A DNA stretch of 64,000 nt from Daucus carota subsp. sativus. Its lineage: Eukaryota > Streptophyta > Magnoliopsida > Apiales > Apiaceae. This document shows positions 22,537-33,851 of this stretch, piece by piece. The position numbers and the translations under genes are program-made. The stretch covers positions 35,861,598 through 35,925,597 of the forward strand of contig NC_030385.2 of NCBI RefSeq assembly GCF_001625215.2, in the 5' to 3' direction. The notes beneath the pieces are model-generated. The model had not been told where the DNA came from. It made no database searches and was given only the letters and a program-made list of their open reading frames with translations. Positions within the stretch are counted from its first letter, which is position 1. Each line of letters begins with the position of its first letter.

Positions 22537-23445
22537 AGTATCGAAAAAATCTTGGTAACCGTTTGTGTTGTAGTTTATTTTTGATTATGACACTGTAATT
22601 ATAGACGGATCTAGTGGTATGTATATATCTTCAGAAATTATTTTGTCTTCACCATTTTTAATTATTAGTTTCCTGGTGAATCTGTATATATCGTAATGCT
22701 TACCAAAATAGTGAAAATTTTTGCGCAATTTTCTTTATTTTAAAATCGGATTTTCTAATGTGTGACAATCACTTTTTGAATAGGTGGATAACTTCTATTG
22801 GCTAAAACTCATTAATAATCATGGCCCCTGTACATGCACAAAAATCATGACCAGTAAAAACTCTCCACCTCAACAAAACTTTAAACAACAACATGATGAA
22901 AGATTTGGGAAATTACAGGGAAGCAGAGTAATCCCAAACTCTCTTACAGAGAAAATGAGCATCCCAGGAGACTTAACAGGAGGTCCTTGTTAAAGTGAAG
23001 TCTTCTTTCTTTATAGTACTTCCCTCCCTTTTTCCATATCAATAATTCACATATATGAATACTCTCCGGTCTCCACCAAGTCCTCTTTCTTACTTTAGTT
23101 CTCTTTCCCTTTTCCATGCGATCACTGATCCATTAACAACATTCATATGATCACGAAACAAGTTGCTTAGAGTGAAGTATACAACATTCGATTAATTACG
23201 AAACCAAGTTGCTACCTCTTGAGCTTATGCAGAAACACACGTGTATGTGTTAGTATTTAAATTTCTGTACTCGGCCTCGATCATACCTGGAATTTCCGAT
23301 CCATCTCTATTCTTCACCTGTAAGTTTTCTATCTATCTGTTAAATATTTATCCCCGTTGAATATAAGTATTTAATCTCAGACATATGCGCTTATCAGTCA
23401 CTATCTTTCTAAAATCTCGATCATATTTGGCACACAGCAGTGAAA
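22537..23445. other. Intergenic region between the JmjC and KEN-domain genes
   Basis: Contains the JmjC 3' UTR (at least to about 22,700) and the KEN-gene promoter and leader. A short open frame at 22784-22993 has no recognisable product. Confidence 0.55.
23237..23440 (+). promoter_or_regulatory. G-box, TATA-like box and 5'-UTR intron of the KEN-domain gene
   Basis: ACACGTGT (23237-23244) contains the G-box CACGTG. TATTTAAA at 23254-23261 is a plausible TATA box. A leader exon would then end at CACCT before GTAAGT (donor at 23320). The acceptor CACACAGCAG ends at 23440, five bases before the ATG. This is inference from motif spacing. Confidence 0.5.
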
Positions 23446-25970
23446 ATGTTGTCCTTTTGGCGCTCTGTGCTTTGTTGCGATGATGAACAGAACACTAGAG
23501 AGGCAAACTCTGAGATTTACCATGATAGAAGTTCTTCTCAGTCTAATAAGTATCATGTAATTACTGATACTTATGGTACATTTTCAAGAAACATTTTATT
23601 TCTACCTAATGCACAAACTGCTTCAAGAATTAAGTCTCAAGATTATCCCAATTCTTTCAAGTTTCCACAAAAACCAAACATTCCCTCTGCTTACAATCAA
23701 CCAAAACAGATCCTGCCAAGAATTAATGTCAACGTTTTTTCGGGAGTTAATCAGGAAAAAACAGCAAATATACCCACTGCAACAAATACTAATGTTGGCC
23801 CAAAATCAATAAGTTCCTCTTCCTATCTTCTGTTGCCAAATCCGCCATCCCCTAAGTTAGGTTCATCGTTTTCCTCGTCAGCTTCTTTCCCTGTTGGTGC
23901 ATTCTCGGGTTCCCTAAAATCTCCTTCAGTGTTCACGAAGCCTATTCTAGCTTGTGCTTCAACCTCGACATTAAATCAGACAAGGAGTGGATATAATGTT
24001 GTGGAGAAGAGTTCAACTCCTAATGTGATTCCAGAATACATCAAAGGTTTGATCACGAAAGATATTATACCGGGAGTTTTGCAGTTACCTTTGTCTCCAC
24101 AAGCTTACAAGGATTACTTGGCGCCACAACATTATGCTGAGGGCTATCACCTTGAGGTACTTACTTTAAACTTCAATTAAAGTGTGCTCCTTGCTAATAT
24201 GTTATGAATACACATAAATTAATTTTGAGTCACATAGCTTCTCGTGTTGCTCAAGTAAAAAACTTAAAAGTAATTTTTTCTTCTTTTATTTGGTATTTTT
24301 TTTTAGTTAATTGCTTGATCTACTCCTTAAGGTGTTGTTTTGTACATTTAAACCTTCATGAGGCTTCACAGATGGATTTAATGTACTTACATTGTAGGGT
24401 CTTTCTATATGTATACTCATGTTTTTAATACAAAATGAGAAGTATGTTCCAAGCATTTCAACTGTATGGTATGGATCCCTGATCCAGAACATGTCAATGA
24501 TTACAGGCATGGCACCATAGCCGCAAACCAGGATCCTCTACAATTACTGAAGCCTGTCAGTATTCTGAACAGCAGGCAGATGTTTCTGCTGTGCTTCCTA
24601 ACTCAAGTACCAAAGGTAATTAAATTAAAATAAAGCCTATAGATTATAAGATGTGTGTTTTGAGGTTCACTAACTAATCTAGTGGCAGATAAATCGTCGG
24701 AACATTTACAACAATCCACCTCCAAACGTAAACAAAAGCGGAAAATCAAACTGGTCAGTGACCAAAAACTGAAAATTGCTGAGGCTGAAAGTTGTTCATT
24801 ATGCAAAACTTTGCAAAAGGGGAATGACTCCCCACAGATATCACGTAAGCCTCCTACGACTCTGCCAACCAAAGATGTGAACGTTGAGTTTGATGGATCC
24901 CCTGGACAATCTACGGTAAGACCTACTTTTGAACTTCCCTCGGGAACTTTATTATTCCTAAGTGTTCTGTTGTTGTTGCTTTCATAAATCCTTTGAAGTT
25001 TCGGGAGTACAGAGTCTACTCTTTACAGTACCCCCACGCGCACACATAATCACCTCATCATAATCTAACACTCTAAGAAAAAACACAGGTTCCTGCTAAA
25101 AGAAGTTTGGCGGACTATCTGCATGAGTCTGGGCCAAGGCTCGTTAGTCTATATGGGAGTACAGAATTGTACCCCACAGACGAAGCAAGATGCATTATAC
25201 AGGGCATGGTTAGAGCTATCCTAAACCTCAAAAAAGACGGAAAGAACCACAACTATCTTGGGCATCCTGAAAACCTTATATTAGGGGATAATGTTTGTCA
25301 TCCTTATTCTAATTATGTCCGGGATTTAGCAACTGAGCATGTTATAAGAAACAGAAAGATATTAGAGCAGGCTGGGCAGGACTTTGCTAGCAGCACCGAG
25401 GTAACCTTAGAGAAAAACAGGGTGGACGTGAAGAGTGATGACCTTGGAGCGCTAAAGTATCTGATTTTTGCTGTTATTCTGGTTCTGGACGATGACAAGA
25501 AGCCACCACTGCCTGCTGAGTGGAGATCTTTTAAGAAGTTATTTTCGAATACTAACCTGGATTACGCTGTGCTGTCCTCCCATCCATGCCTTTGGGGGTA
25601 TAAGAAGCGACTAGGATTTTATTTTGCTCTCGACAAGTGGTGCAATCCTTTTAAGTCTGAGAAAATGGTTATAGATTTAGTAGTTGATAATCTGAGTTCT
25701 ATGCACATATTCAGGACTAACTGGGTGAAGAGAATTAAGAAAGATAGCCATTTGCTGAAGTTTACAGGCAGGATGACACGTCATAGACAACGTAAAGTCT
25801 ATGGGTTAATCAGGTTCTTCCGCAACCTGGTGGAACATTGTCCAGATAAAGCACCAGCTTCAAGTCCATACAGAAAGGAACGATATCTGGATTACATGCT
25901 AAGGAGGATGTATCCTAACCTGCTGGAAGAATTACACCAGAGATTGCTACTTGCAGGCTTTAATTACTAA
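23446..25970 (+). CDS. Pseudokinase plus KEN-domain (IRE1/RNase L-type) protein with a novel N-terminus
   Basis: Exons 23446-24156, 24507-24615, 24683-24915, 25089-25970; 644 residues. The first ~350 residues are Ser/Pro/Asn-rich with no domain I recognise. The N-terminus MLSFWRSVLCC has paired cysteines. From residue 352 the protein reads like the C-lobe of IRE1 kinase: SLADYLH, then GMVRAIL. HPENLIL stands where HRDLKPENLL should be, so the catalytic Asp is gone, and no DFG follows. VKSDDLGALKYLIFAVI occupies the place of DVFSLG helix F. SSHPCLWGYKKRLGF matches the SHPFFWSPEKRL start of the KEN ribonuclease domain. RFFRNLVEHC (about 594-603) keeps the Arg-Asn and His of the RNase centre and resembles RNLGEH of RNase L; the Tyr is not evident. 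It ends YPNLLEELHQRL, as KEN domains do. No kinase N-lobe, transmembrane segment or luminal domain is present. Function unknown; possibly an RNase or a dominant partner of IRE1. Confidence 0.82.
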
Positions 25971-26418
25971 GTTTTTGTTTCTAAACAAACTTGTGAAGTC
26001 TGGATTATGTTTATTTCATCATTATAAAATGATGATGTATGTCTTGTATATGCATATATAAATGCTTGTACACACGTATATAATAACTTGAAATGCTGGT
26101 CTTTTGATTTTTTGCATGAGAAAAAAAAATGTTCCATTATTCATTAGGACAATGCAGAAGTCAAGAGAAACTCTTTGGGACCGTGTTTAAATAGTTGAAT
26201 GCCTGTATAAAATGGACAGGAGTATTATTTAAAATGAAAAAGATGAACTAGCAAGCAAGCCTTCCAACTTTTATAAAACTAGCTTCACTGAAGCTCAACA
26301 TTTGGCCAGTGGCCCAAATTCATTTAGATACCGTCAGTAGTTCTACAACTGAAGCATAAGCAGGATGGCTACAGATACATTGTTACACGTTAATGCCAAT
26401 GCAAAGCAAGTGATATTT
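25971..26418. other. Convergent 3' flanks of the KEN-domain gene and NOP10
   Basis: Only 448 bp separates the two stop codons. The region holds both 3' UTRs and nothing else that I can identify. Confidence 0.7.
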
Positions 26419-28084
26419 TTAGTATTTTGGTGCAGGCTTCTGGGTAGGCAACAATCCAAATCTCTTCTTCAAAAGAATTCTCTGTCTTGAGTATTTGTCA
26501 TCTGGGGAAAAGCGAGCTGCAAAAACACATGCAGTGGTCAATACAACAGCCTACATTTGTATATTGATAAGGTTCTCAGTATTTAAAAATTCAGAACTGT
26601 TCAGTTATTCAGCCTCTAAGAAGCATCCTACTCTTACAATGTTTAAACAGAACAGTGTCCATATGTTAATATCACTGTATGCCGATGAGGAAGTGGTACG
26701 GGTTGCTATATCCCTGTAACGGTAGTGCAAGCTCTGTTGCCGTCAAACAATGTTAACAATTACAATCTTCTTTTAAACCCTAACTGCAAGTCATTTCTAT
26801 GTATACAAACTACAGGAAAAATGCTAGGAGTTGGCCAAGAATCTTACAGACCCTATTAAGGATAAATTGGTTAACTGAGTTAACTTCCGGTATCGCAAAT
26901 TTTTTGTACTTCAATAAATTAATTTCTGTGACAGGTTTGAGCAAGTAGATAATAGATATTATAGCACTGGAAATTTACAGTTCTATTTCAAAATCGATAA
27001 TATTTCTTTTGCAGTTAGGAAAATTATTATACCACTTGCATATATACCATACTTTAAAAAAAGTACTTAAAAATAACTTTTAACGTGATGATATAATAAA
27101 CTAGTATAGAAGCCCCATTTGCTAGACCCATTTTCCATGGCACCTTGTCCTGTTAACTAAGGATATCGCCTAAATTCTCAACTATTGTAATGGTTGTCTC
27201 AGTGTCTCAGTGCTCGATGACTTACTAGCCGAGCAGTCACAGTCTAGTTTGGTTGAGTTGCTAATTGGTGGATTTCATCCGACCAAATACTTATCTCTAT
27301 TCTAAGATGGGACAGTATTAATTTCCTCATACCCCCTCCCCCAAACAACACTCCAGTACATTGAATACACCAAATATACTTCAAATTTTCATGACATTAC
27401 CTGGATGAGCAGATTCTGTGGGCAACCCAAGTGGATTTTCTTTCTGTGTCATTAAAAATTAGCAAAAAAGTCAGAGGGAGTAGAACATAATTAAACAGTA
27501 AAATTAAACTTTCATTGTCATAATATTAAGCATTTATGCACCAATACAAACTTTGTACGAAATAATCCTCGAGCAGCTCATATGACAAATCAAGATAATC
27601 TTCCAAATTGCATTTAACCGCACAGACAAACATAATTTTCAGCCTGCAACACCGAACCCCAACCCAAAAACACGTAATTTATAAAGCAACAAAAAAAATG
27701 AAATCCTCCAAAAGCAACATCACAGCCTCACAGGACGATAGAACATAATCAAGCGGAATTTAAACTAACTCACAGGGCAGGGGCAGCTATAATTAAACAC
27801 TTTCACCATATGATATCTCCATGTAAAATAACTATAGAATACAAAAATCTTTAAATACCCAGCACATGTAACAACACAAAATAAAGCATGAAATTTGCCA
27901 CAAAATAAGATTAGTACTTAAATATGCAAGAATCAAATTTAATTATAAACCCAAAAAAAATAACAACCCAATTAGCAATTTAACTGAATAAAACAAGATT
28001 TGCGGTAATTAAGGTGAGCAAGAACCAAACCCTGGTAGTGTAAACTTTGTCACCATTGTCATTGATATAGAACTGAAGATACAT
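26419..28084 (-). CDS. NOP10: NOP10, H/ACA snoRNP subunit 3
   Basis: Minus-strand exons, in transcript order: 28031-28084, 27401-27443, 26419-26516; 64 residues, the normal length. The product begins [17 protein letters not shown], continues [15 protein letters not shown] and ends [20 protein letters not shown] followed by [12 protein letters not shown]. It is essentially identical to eukaryotic NOP10. NOP10 joins dyskerin/CBF5, GAR1 and NHP2 in box H/ACA particles, which pseudouridylate rRNA in the nucleolus and Cajal bodies. Exons are so short that no single one makes a notable open frame, so it is easy to miss. A further non-coding exon is likely upstream: TTCTG before GTAACG near 28204, and acceptor TTTGTGCAG just before the leader's GTAAAAAATG. 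The promoter carries telo-box and site II motifs. Confidence 0.95.
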
Positions 28085-28250
28085 TTTTTACCTGCACAAA
28101 CAAACAATTCGAGATCAGATTTTTGCACATATAGCAATCTTTTGCATACGAGTAGGTAATAAATTGTGGTTTGATGGAAAATAATTGAGGAGAAGATGCG
28201 TTACCAGAAGACAGTACAGCAGCACTCTAGAGCAGTTTGAATGGAAATTT

Positions 28251-28330
28251 CTAGGGTTTTAGAACTAGCTGAGTGGTTTAGGGTTTATACCTGTTTTTTA
28301 TATGGGCCTTTTTGTTCGTTCTGATGGGCC
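28251..28330 (-). promoter_or_regulatory. Telo-box and two site II motifs upstream of NOP10
   Basis: On the minus strand the sequence reads two GGCCCA (site II, TGGGCC on plus, at 28303-28308 and 28325-28330), then TAAACCCTAAACC (28275-28287) and AAAACCCTAG (28251-28260). Telo-box (AAACCCTAA) plus site II is the known promoter signature of plant ribosomal-protein and ribosome-biogenesis genes, which fits NOP10. Confidence 0.8.
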
Positions 28331-29258
28331 TTTTTAAAGAATTGATCCATCTATTCAATTGTGATGGTTTCGACTTTCGGTCAAGAGCATCCGGCTTATT
28401 CTGACGGACAAACACGTTCTTGACTTTTTATTTTTAAAAAAAAAAAAGAAAATACCATCTCCTGCAAAATAAAATTTATATAGAAAGAAATTTATTATCT
28501 AAGCAAGTGACATGTCCCCGGAAATTAACATGATTAAACTTATATCCGTCTTTTTTAATTACAATCTAAATTGTCAATTATCTTATATTATCTGAAAAAT
28601 AGTATTATATATTTTATTTTTGTCAATTACCCTAATACTGAATATAGTTAAACTCATATGCAAAACGGCCACAATACATGAAATCAAGAAAATAAAAAAG
28701 AACCTAACAAAAAACTAAAAAATAAGAAAGAAATCCATCAACATAATATTCTAACACTTAAATAATTATAATCCCAACAAAATTCCATAAAAAATTTATT
28801 TGACTAGAAATCAAATAAAATTATCTAAAATGATTATATTTTAAATCGTTTTTATCGATAAATACTTTCATTTTTTCCCTTCCTTCGAAAATAATTTAAA
28901 TATAATATTATTTTAATAATATGACGCAATTATAAAATATGTTGTTAGAATTAGCGTGCCCTAAATCATTTGAATACTCTTTTTAATATATTTATAATAA
29001 CATTGTTACACTTGTTTTTTCTCAATTTCGTGCAAATGCATATGATAATATAGTTTTTACCTTTCCGGCAACATCTTAAAATAAGATGACTATTTTTTTA
29101 TCAGGATCATATGTGTGAAAATAAAAATAAAAATGGTCTCAAAATGTCCAATTACTCGTTTATCGTTGAGAAGATCATCTTTAAAACTAATTAAAAGAGG
29201 TTAAATATTATAACAAATTATCCATGATATGATATGAAGCGGGGCAAGATTAGATAGG

Positions 29259-29512
29259 CGGTGTTTGGCTACGGCTTAAAAGCCGACTTCTGGATTTATA
29301 AACTAAAAGAACTTATTTCGTACCGTGTAATAAGTCAAGAAGCACTTATAAAAAGCTGAGAATACAGAATACTAGCTTTTGTTTCATGACTTCTGCTTCT
29401 TTCCCAAACACTTTAATCACTTATAAGTTTTAACTTGCTTCTAACTAATATTTCACTTCTTTACTTTAAGGTTAAGCAAGAAACACTATTTTAAATTCAC
29501 CCAAACGGTCAC
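29259..29512. mobile_element. Possible hAT-like MITE
   Basis: Starts GCGGTGTTTGGC and ends CACCCAAACGGTC. The interior CACTTATAAG, TTATAAGTTTTAACTTGC and AAGCACTTATAAAAAGC segments resemble a very common plant hAT MITE type. I could not find the expected 8-bp target duplication, so the assignment is tentative. Confidence 0.4.
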
Positions 29513-29885
29513 ATAGTACATGGAACATGAAAAATACACATGAACATTTAATACCGATCATTTTGAATTTTTAATATCGCGTTTGGATTTATCGCTCACA
29601 AGCACACGGACTTGGCACAAATGGAACACCGGCGGAACCGGAGTACTACAGTAAAACAGTAAAAAAGGTAACTTTAACTCCGGTCATTTCTGACTTGTGA
29701 GTAGTTGCACAGTTTTGACATCTAACGAAACACGCTTTCAAACCACGTCTCTTCTCTCTCTAGAAAACTCCATCTCTCTCCCTCTCTCTCTTAAATCTCA
29801 CTCCACCACTTCACCTCTCTCTCTCATCTTAAATTTTACATCTTTACGCATCTCTCCCACCAAAGTCTCAATCTTTACCAAACCG

Positions 29886-32738
29886 ATGTCGTTCGAAGAA
29901 GACGACGACTCATTCGAGCACACTCTCCTCGTAGTCCGCGAAGTCTCCGTCTTCAAAATCCCCCCTCGCTCCACCTCCGGCGGTTACAAGTGCGGCGAGT
30001 GGCTCCAGTCCGACAAGATCTGGTCCGGGCGCCTCCGCGTTGTCTCCTGCAAAGACCGCTGCGAGATCCGACTCGAGGATCCTAATTCCTCCGATCTTTT
30101 CGCCGCCTGTTTTATCGCGCCAGGTCAGCGAGAGAATGCTGTCGAATCGGTGCTTGATTCGTCCAGGTACTTCGTGTTGAAGATTGAGGATGGGACTGGG
30201 AAGCACGCGTTTATCGGGTTAGGGTTTGCGGAGCGAAATGAGGCGTTTGATTTTAATGTGGCGTTATCGGATCACGATAAGTATGTCAAGAGAGAGGGGG
30301 AGAAGGAGGTTGGAGAGAGTAGCAGCGATAATCATATCGATATTCACCCAGCGGTTAATCAGAGATTGAAGGTATTATTGTGCTTGTATGGTGCATTGAT
30401 ATACTGATGTGAAATTCTGTGCTGAAATTATCTGAATTTTGTGTTTTCAGTGAGAGTTGTAAATTGTGAAGTTGAGTTTGTTGTTTGGAGGATGTAATAG
30501 CTGGAGTAAGATGTTACATGTTAGTTATGTGTGTGTTGGGGGTTGTTACGTTAGGGTACATATATAGATTGAATTAGAGACTAGAGATATATATATTGGC
30601 TCGGTGATATACTAAATATATGTTATGGATTAAATGAAATTGGAAAGTGTAAGAAGTTGATTTTTTTTCAAGTTCTTTTACTGTTTGGTGTATATATATG
30701 TAGCTGGATTATGATGCCACGTATTACTTATGTTCTGTGTTTGTGTGATTTGTACAATGTACATAGAAGCAGATTCATTAGGAATGTTTATTGGCATGTC
30801 AATGGTGTTGGACTATCTGCAAAATGTGCAAGAATATACTTGTTGACAGAAAAAAGAGAAAGTTTAATTTAAATGTATCTTGGTGGTCACGTTTGCACGG
30901 TATGTTCCGACAGTATAGGCAACAAAGTGTTTATTTATCGTGACTAGATGGTGTAAGATTGGGAAGCTTTGTATTTTGTAACTCGTGTTTATTCTTTTGT
31001 TATGTGTGTCTGTCCGACTTGACCTGTCAATGAACACTTACTATTCTTTTCTTATGTATCTTTCTGTCTAACTTTACGAACAATGACCCTTCTTTTGTTA
31101 TATTAGGGTACATATATAGATTGAATAAAATCGAGAAGTATTAAAAGTTGAGTTTTTTTTTTAAAAGTTCTTTTACTGTTTGGTGTATATATATGTAGCT
31201 GGATTATGATGCCACGTGTTACTTCTGTTCTGTGTTTGTGTAATCTGTACAATGTACGTAGAAGCAGATTTATTAAGAATGTTTAGTGGCATGTCAATGG
31301 TGTTGGACTATTTGTAAAATGTGCAAGAATATACTTGTTGAAAGAAAAAAGAGAGTTTAATTTAAATGTATCTTGGTAGTCACGTTTGCATGGTACGTTC
31401 CAACAGTATAGGCAACAAAGTGTTTATTAATCGTGACTAGATGGTGTAAGATTAGGAAGCTTTGGATTTTGTAACGTGTATTTATTTTTTTGTTATGTGT
31501 CTGTCTGACTTGACGTGTCAACAAACAATTACCATTCGTTTCTTATGTATCTTTGCGTCTAACTTTACGAACATTTACCATTGTTTTGTTATGTATATTG
31601 TGTGTGAATCTACACGTGTCAATGAATAATTACCGCTGCTTCAGTTTGCAGTGAGCAGTTTTAGTTTATCGTAATTTGTTTACTATTTTGTGGGCAAGTG
31701 TGTTTGGCGGTAAGATTCAGTAACTATACATCCAATTGCATGTAATTGTCTTTTAAGGGAAAAAGTAACTCTAGTGCTTACCACTTTAATATTTTATTCC
31801 AGATAGGACTCGAGTCAATTTCTTCCATTGATTTGTCATCTGCTAGAAGAGCATATATATATTTGTAACCATAAAAGAGCATTTGATGTAATCTGGTATG
31901 TGTGTGTACCCTTGTACTTTGCTCGTAAGTAACATAATTGGGGGAATTATAGGAGGGTGAAACCATCAGGATAAACGTGAAGAACAAACCATCCAGTGGA
32001 ACTGGCATGCTTTCAGCTGCAGGTTTGTCCGGTGGAGTTTCTGCAGCTGGAAAACCAAAATTGCTTGCTCTTGTTCCTCCACCAAATGCTGCAGGAAAAC
32101 TTAGAACTCCATTACCACCCCCACCAAATGATCCTGCTGCTGTTCGTATGACTTCTTCGAGTCCTGATGGTGCACTTAAAGGGCCCAAAGAAGCTAGTAG
32201 GCGTTCTGCTGATACCTTCGCGGATCTATCTCAACTTGAGGTACCCTTTTCTGTTTTATCTTTCTTAATTATTATCTACTAGGTTTATGAAACTTGCCTG
32301 CAAGACTCAAGTACAAGTCACGTCACTTTATAGACATTTCTGAATATTAGTTTTACATTACTGCTGTTATCAAATTTTGGCTTATTATGGATGTAGCTTT
32401 TGGTTTTGCAAACGTTGCGTTCTGCCGTTTTATACCTGCATCTTATTCGTGTTGGTTGTATGATTGTATCTCGCACATAGGTAGCAGCATGTGTGCATTT
32501 TATATTCCACATATCTTTAGTTCTTTGGTTTTACAATAATCAAATGTTTATATGTTTGCTAATAGTTCGAAGAACTTTATTGTTTTGTTATTAAGTGTCG
32601 GCTTATATATAAGGATATGTACATATGTTACCCACCCTCTTGCCTAAAGTTGGAAATTGATGGTTTCTGCAGAGAAATCTGCCGTCCACAACTGGATCAT
32701 CAACTAAAAGCACTGGGGCTGGATGGGCAGCATTTTGA
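29886..32738 (+). CDS. NECAP-like adaptin-ear-binding coat-associated protein
   Basis: Exons 29886-30371, 31953-32240, 32673-32738; 279 residues. The first exon is the PHear domain: FEHTLLVVREVSVFKIPPR, GGYKCGEWLQSDKIWSGRLR, CEIRLEDPNSSDLFAACFI, SRYFVLKIEDGTGKHAFIGL and GFAERNEAFDFNVALSDHDK are nearly identical to plant NECAP1-like proteins such as At3g58600. Exon 2 is a GET(I)RINVK strand followed by a Pro/Ala/Ser-rich linker. The last residues, GWAAF, form a WxxF motif at the extreme C-terminus that binds adaptor appendage domains. NECAPs act with AP-2 and clathrin in endocytosis. The start is the ATG opening MSFEEDDDSFEH; the open frame extends upstream, but that part is leader. Intron 1 (1.58 kb) holds a tandem duplication. 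It converges on CHR8. Confidence 0.93.
30554..31600 (+). repeat. Tandem duplication of ~0.5 kb inside NECAP intron 1
   Basis: Copy 1 begins GGGTACATATATAGATTGAA at 30554, copy 2 at 31106. Both then contain AGTTCTTTTACTGTTTGGTG, GTAGCTGGATTATGATGCCA, GGCATGTCAATGGTGTTGGA and GCAACAAAGTGTTTATT. The offset falls from 552 to 495 bp along the copies because of indels, and similarity is roughly 90% by eye. The tail (GTGTCAA, AATTACC) is echoed a third time near 31614. Confidence 0.9.
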
Positions 32739-33851
32739 TCCTGCAAGCGCTGAGAATTGAGATCTTTGTCCGACATTGTCTTAGGCAATTACTCCATTTT
32801 TGGAAAATAATTGTAACTTGTGAACATGTTCCATCACATCTTTTTTTTCTTTCTTTTACAATGTTTTTAAATTGTGCAATATATACAAGAAGATAGTCAC
32901 CCCTTTTCCCGAATCTATGTTATAATGGATTCTTAAAATCTCATCCGTTGATCACACAAGTTATTATGATAGTTTAGTGCTTCTTGTTGTTATCATATCT
33001 ATGATCATAATGTAAAGCTGGTGACTCCAGACATATAGTTTGGTGTCATATTGTAAACCTTGTGTTTCTTGAATGGAGATGGGTTACCCGTGTGTTCCGA
33101 TGATAAGCATATACAGTACCGAAAGTTTGAAATTACGGTACTAAAATTAACGGAGGTGTATTTAATTAGGATTTTAAACAAATAAACAATAAACTAATTC
33201 TTTAATAATGAAATATAGCAGAATCTGAGAATCTAACCCGTGTATTTTAAGATAATTGAAATTTTATCAAAATTTATGATATTTTGAAATATTGTTCTTA
33301 AATCCTAAAGACTTTATATTAACTTTGTGACAACATATACCTACAATGCCTCCCTTCAGTTAAGGGGAAACAAGTTATAAAGAAAGGAAAACTATAACTA
33401 CCATACTTGCAAATGGTAATCACATATCTGAAGATGTAAATTGTGATGAAAATCTATTTAAACCACTACAATGTAAAATGATGATCCCCCAAGATGCAGT
33501 GCAAATTCAAAATGCAGATGTAATGTCACTATGCCAGTGGCAGGTTGAGGAAATAGCAATCTCCACACATGAAATTTATATACAGTGACACCACTTGCCC
33601 GTAGACTATTAAGGTGACCACTGACCAGGTCCTGCGTGCTAAATGCCAAGACAAAATAGTACTTACAATAACTATAAAGCTGCAGCTCTATGAATTCAAA
33701 ATTGATGCAACTCAAATGCAGGAACAATTTACATAATTTCAGTAAGCCTGGAAATTCAAAGCCACTCCAAAGTCTACTCTTTAGTCTTTGCAGAACTTTT
33801 TAATAATTAAGTAGATAAATATTTTTAGCAGCTCTTTTTTAAAGATGGAGA
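32739..33851. other. Convergent 3' flanks of the NECAP-like and CHR8 genes
   Basis: 3' UTRs of two convergent genes and AT-rich spacer. No gene, repeat or transposon end recognised. Confidence 0.6.

Larger units (their letters stand above)
28085..29885. other. Divergent intergenic region between NOP10 and the NECAP-like gene
   Basis: Next to NOP10 lies its leader and promoter (listed separately). The middle, 28420-29250, is AT-rich with no recognisable content. A hAT-like MITE may lie at 29259-29512. The stretch 29747-29860 is a pyrimidine-rich CTCTCT leader just before the NECAP-like start. Confidence 0.6.

Noticed and set aside
22784-22993. 69-codon frame between the JmjC and KEN genes as an upstream exon of the KEN gene
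   Set aside because: A leader exon with TATA-like box, donor and acceptor fits better closer to the ATG, and the peptide has no matching feature.
29697-29885. N-terminal extension of the NECAP-like protein
   Set aside because: It begins with GTG, is CTCTCT-rich leader sequence, and known NECAP-like proteins start at MSFEE.
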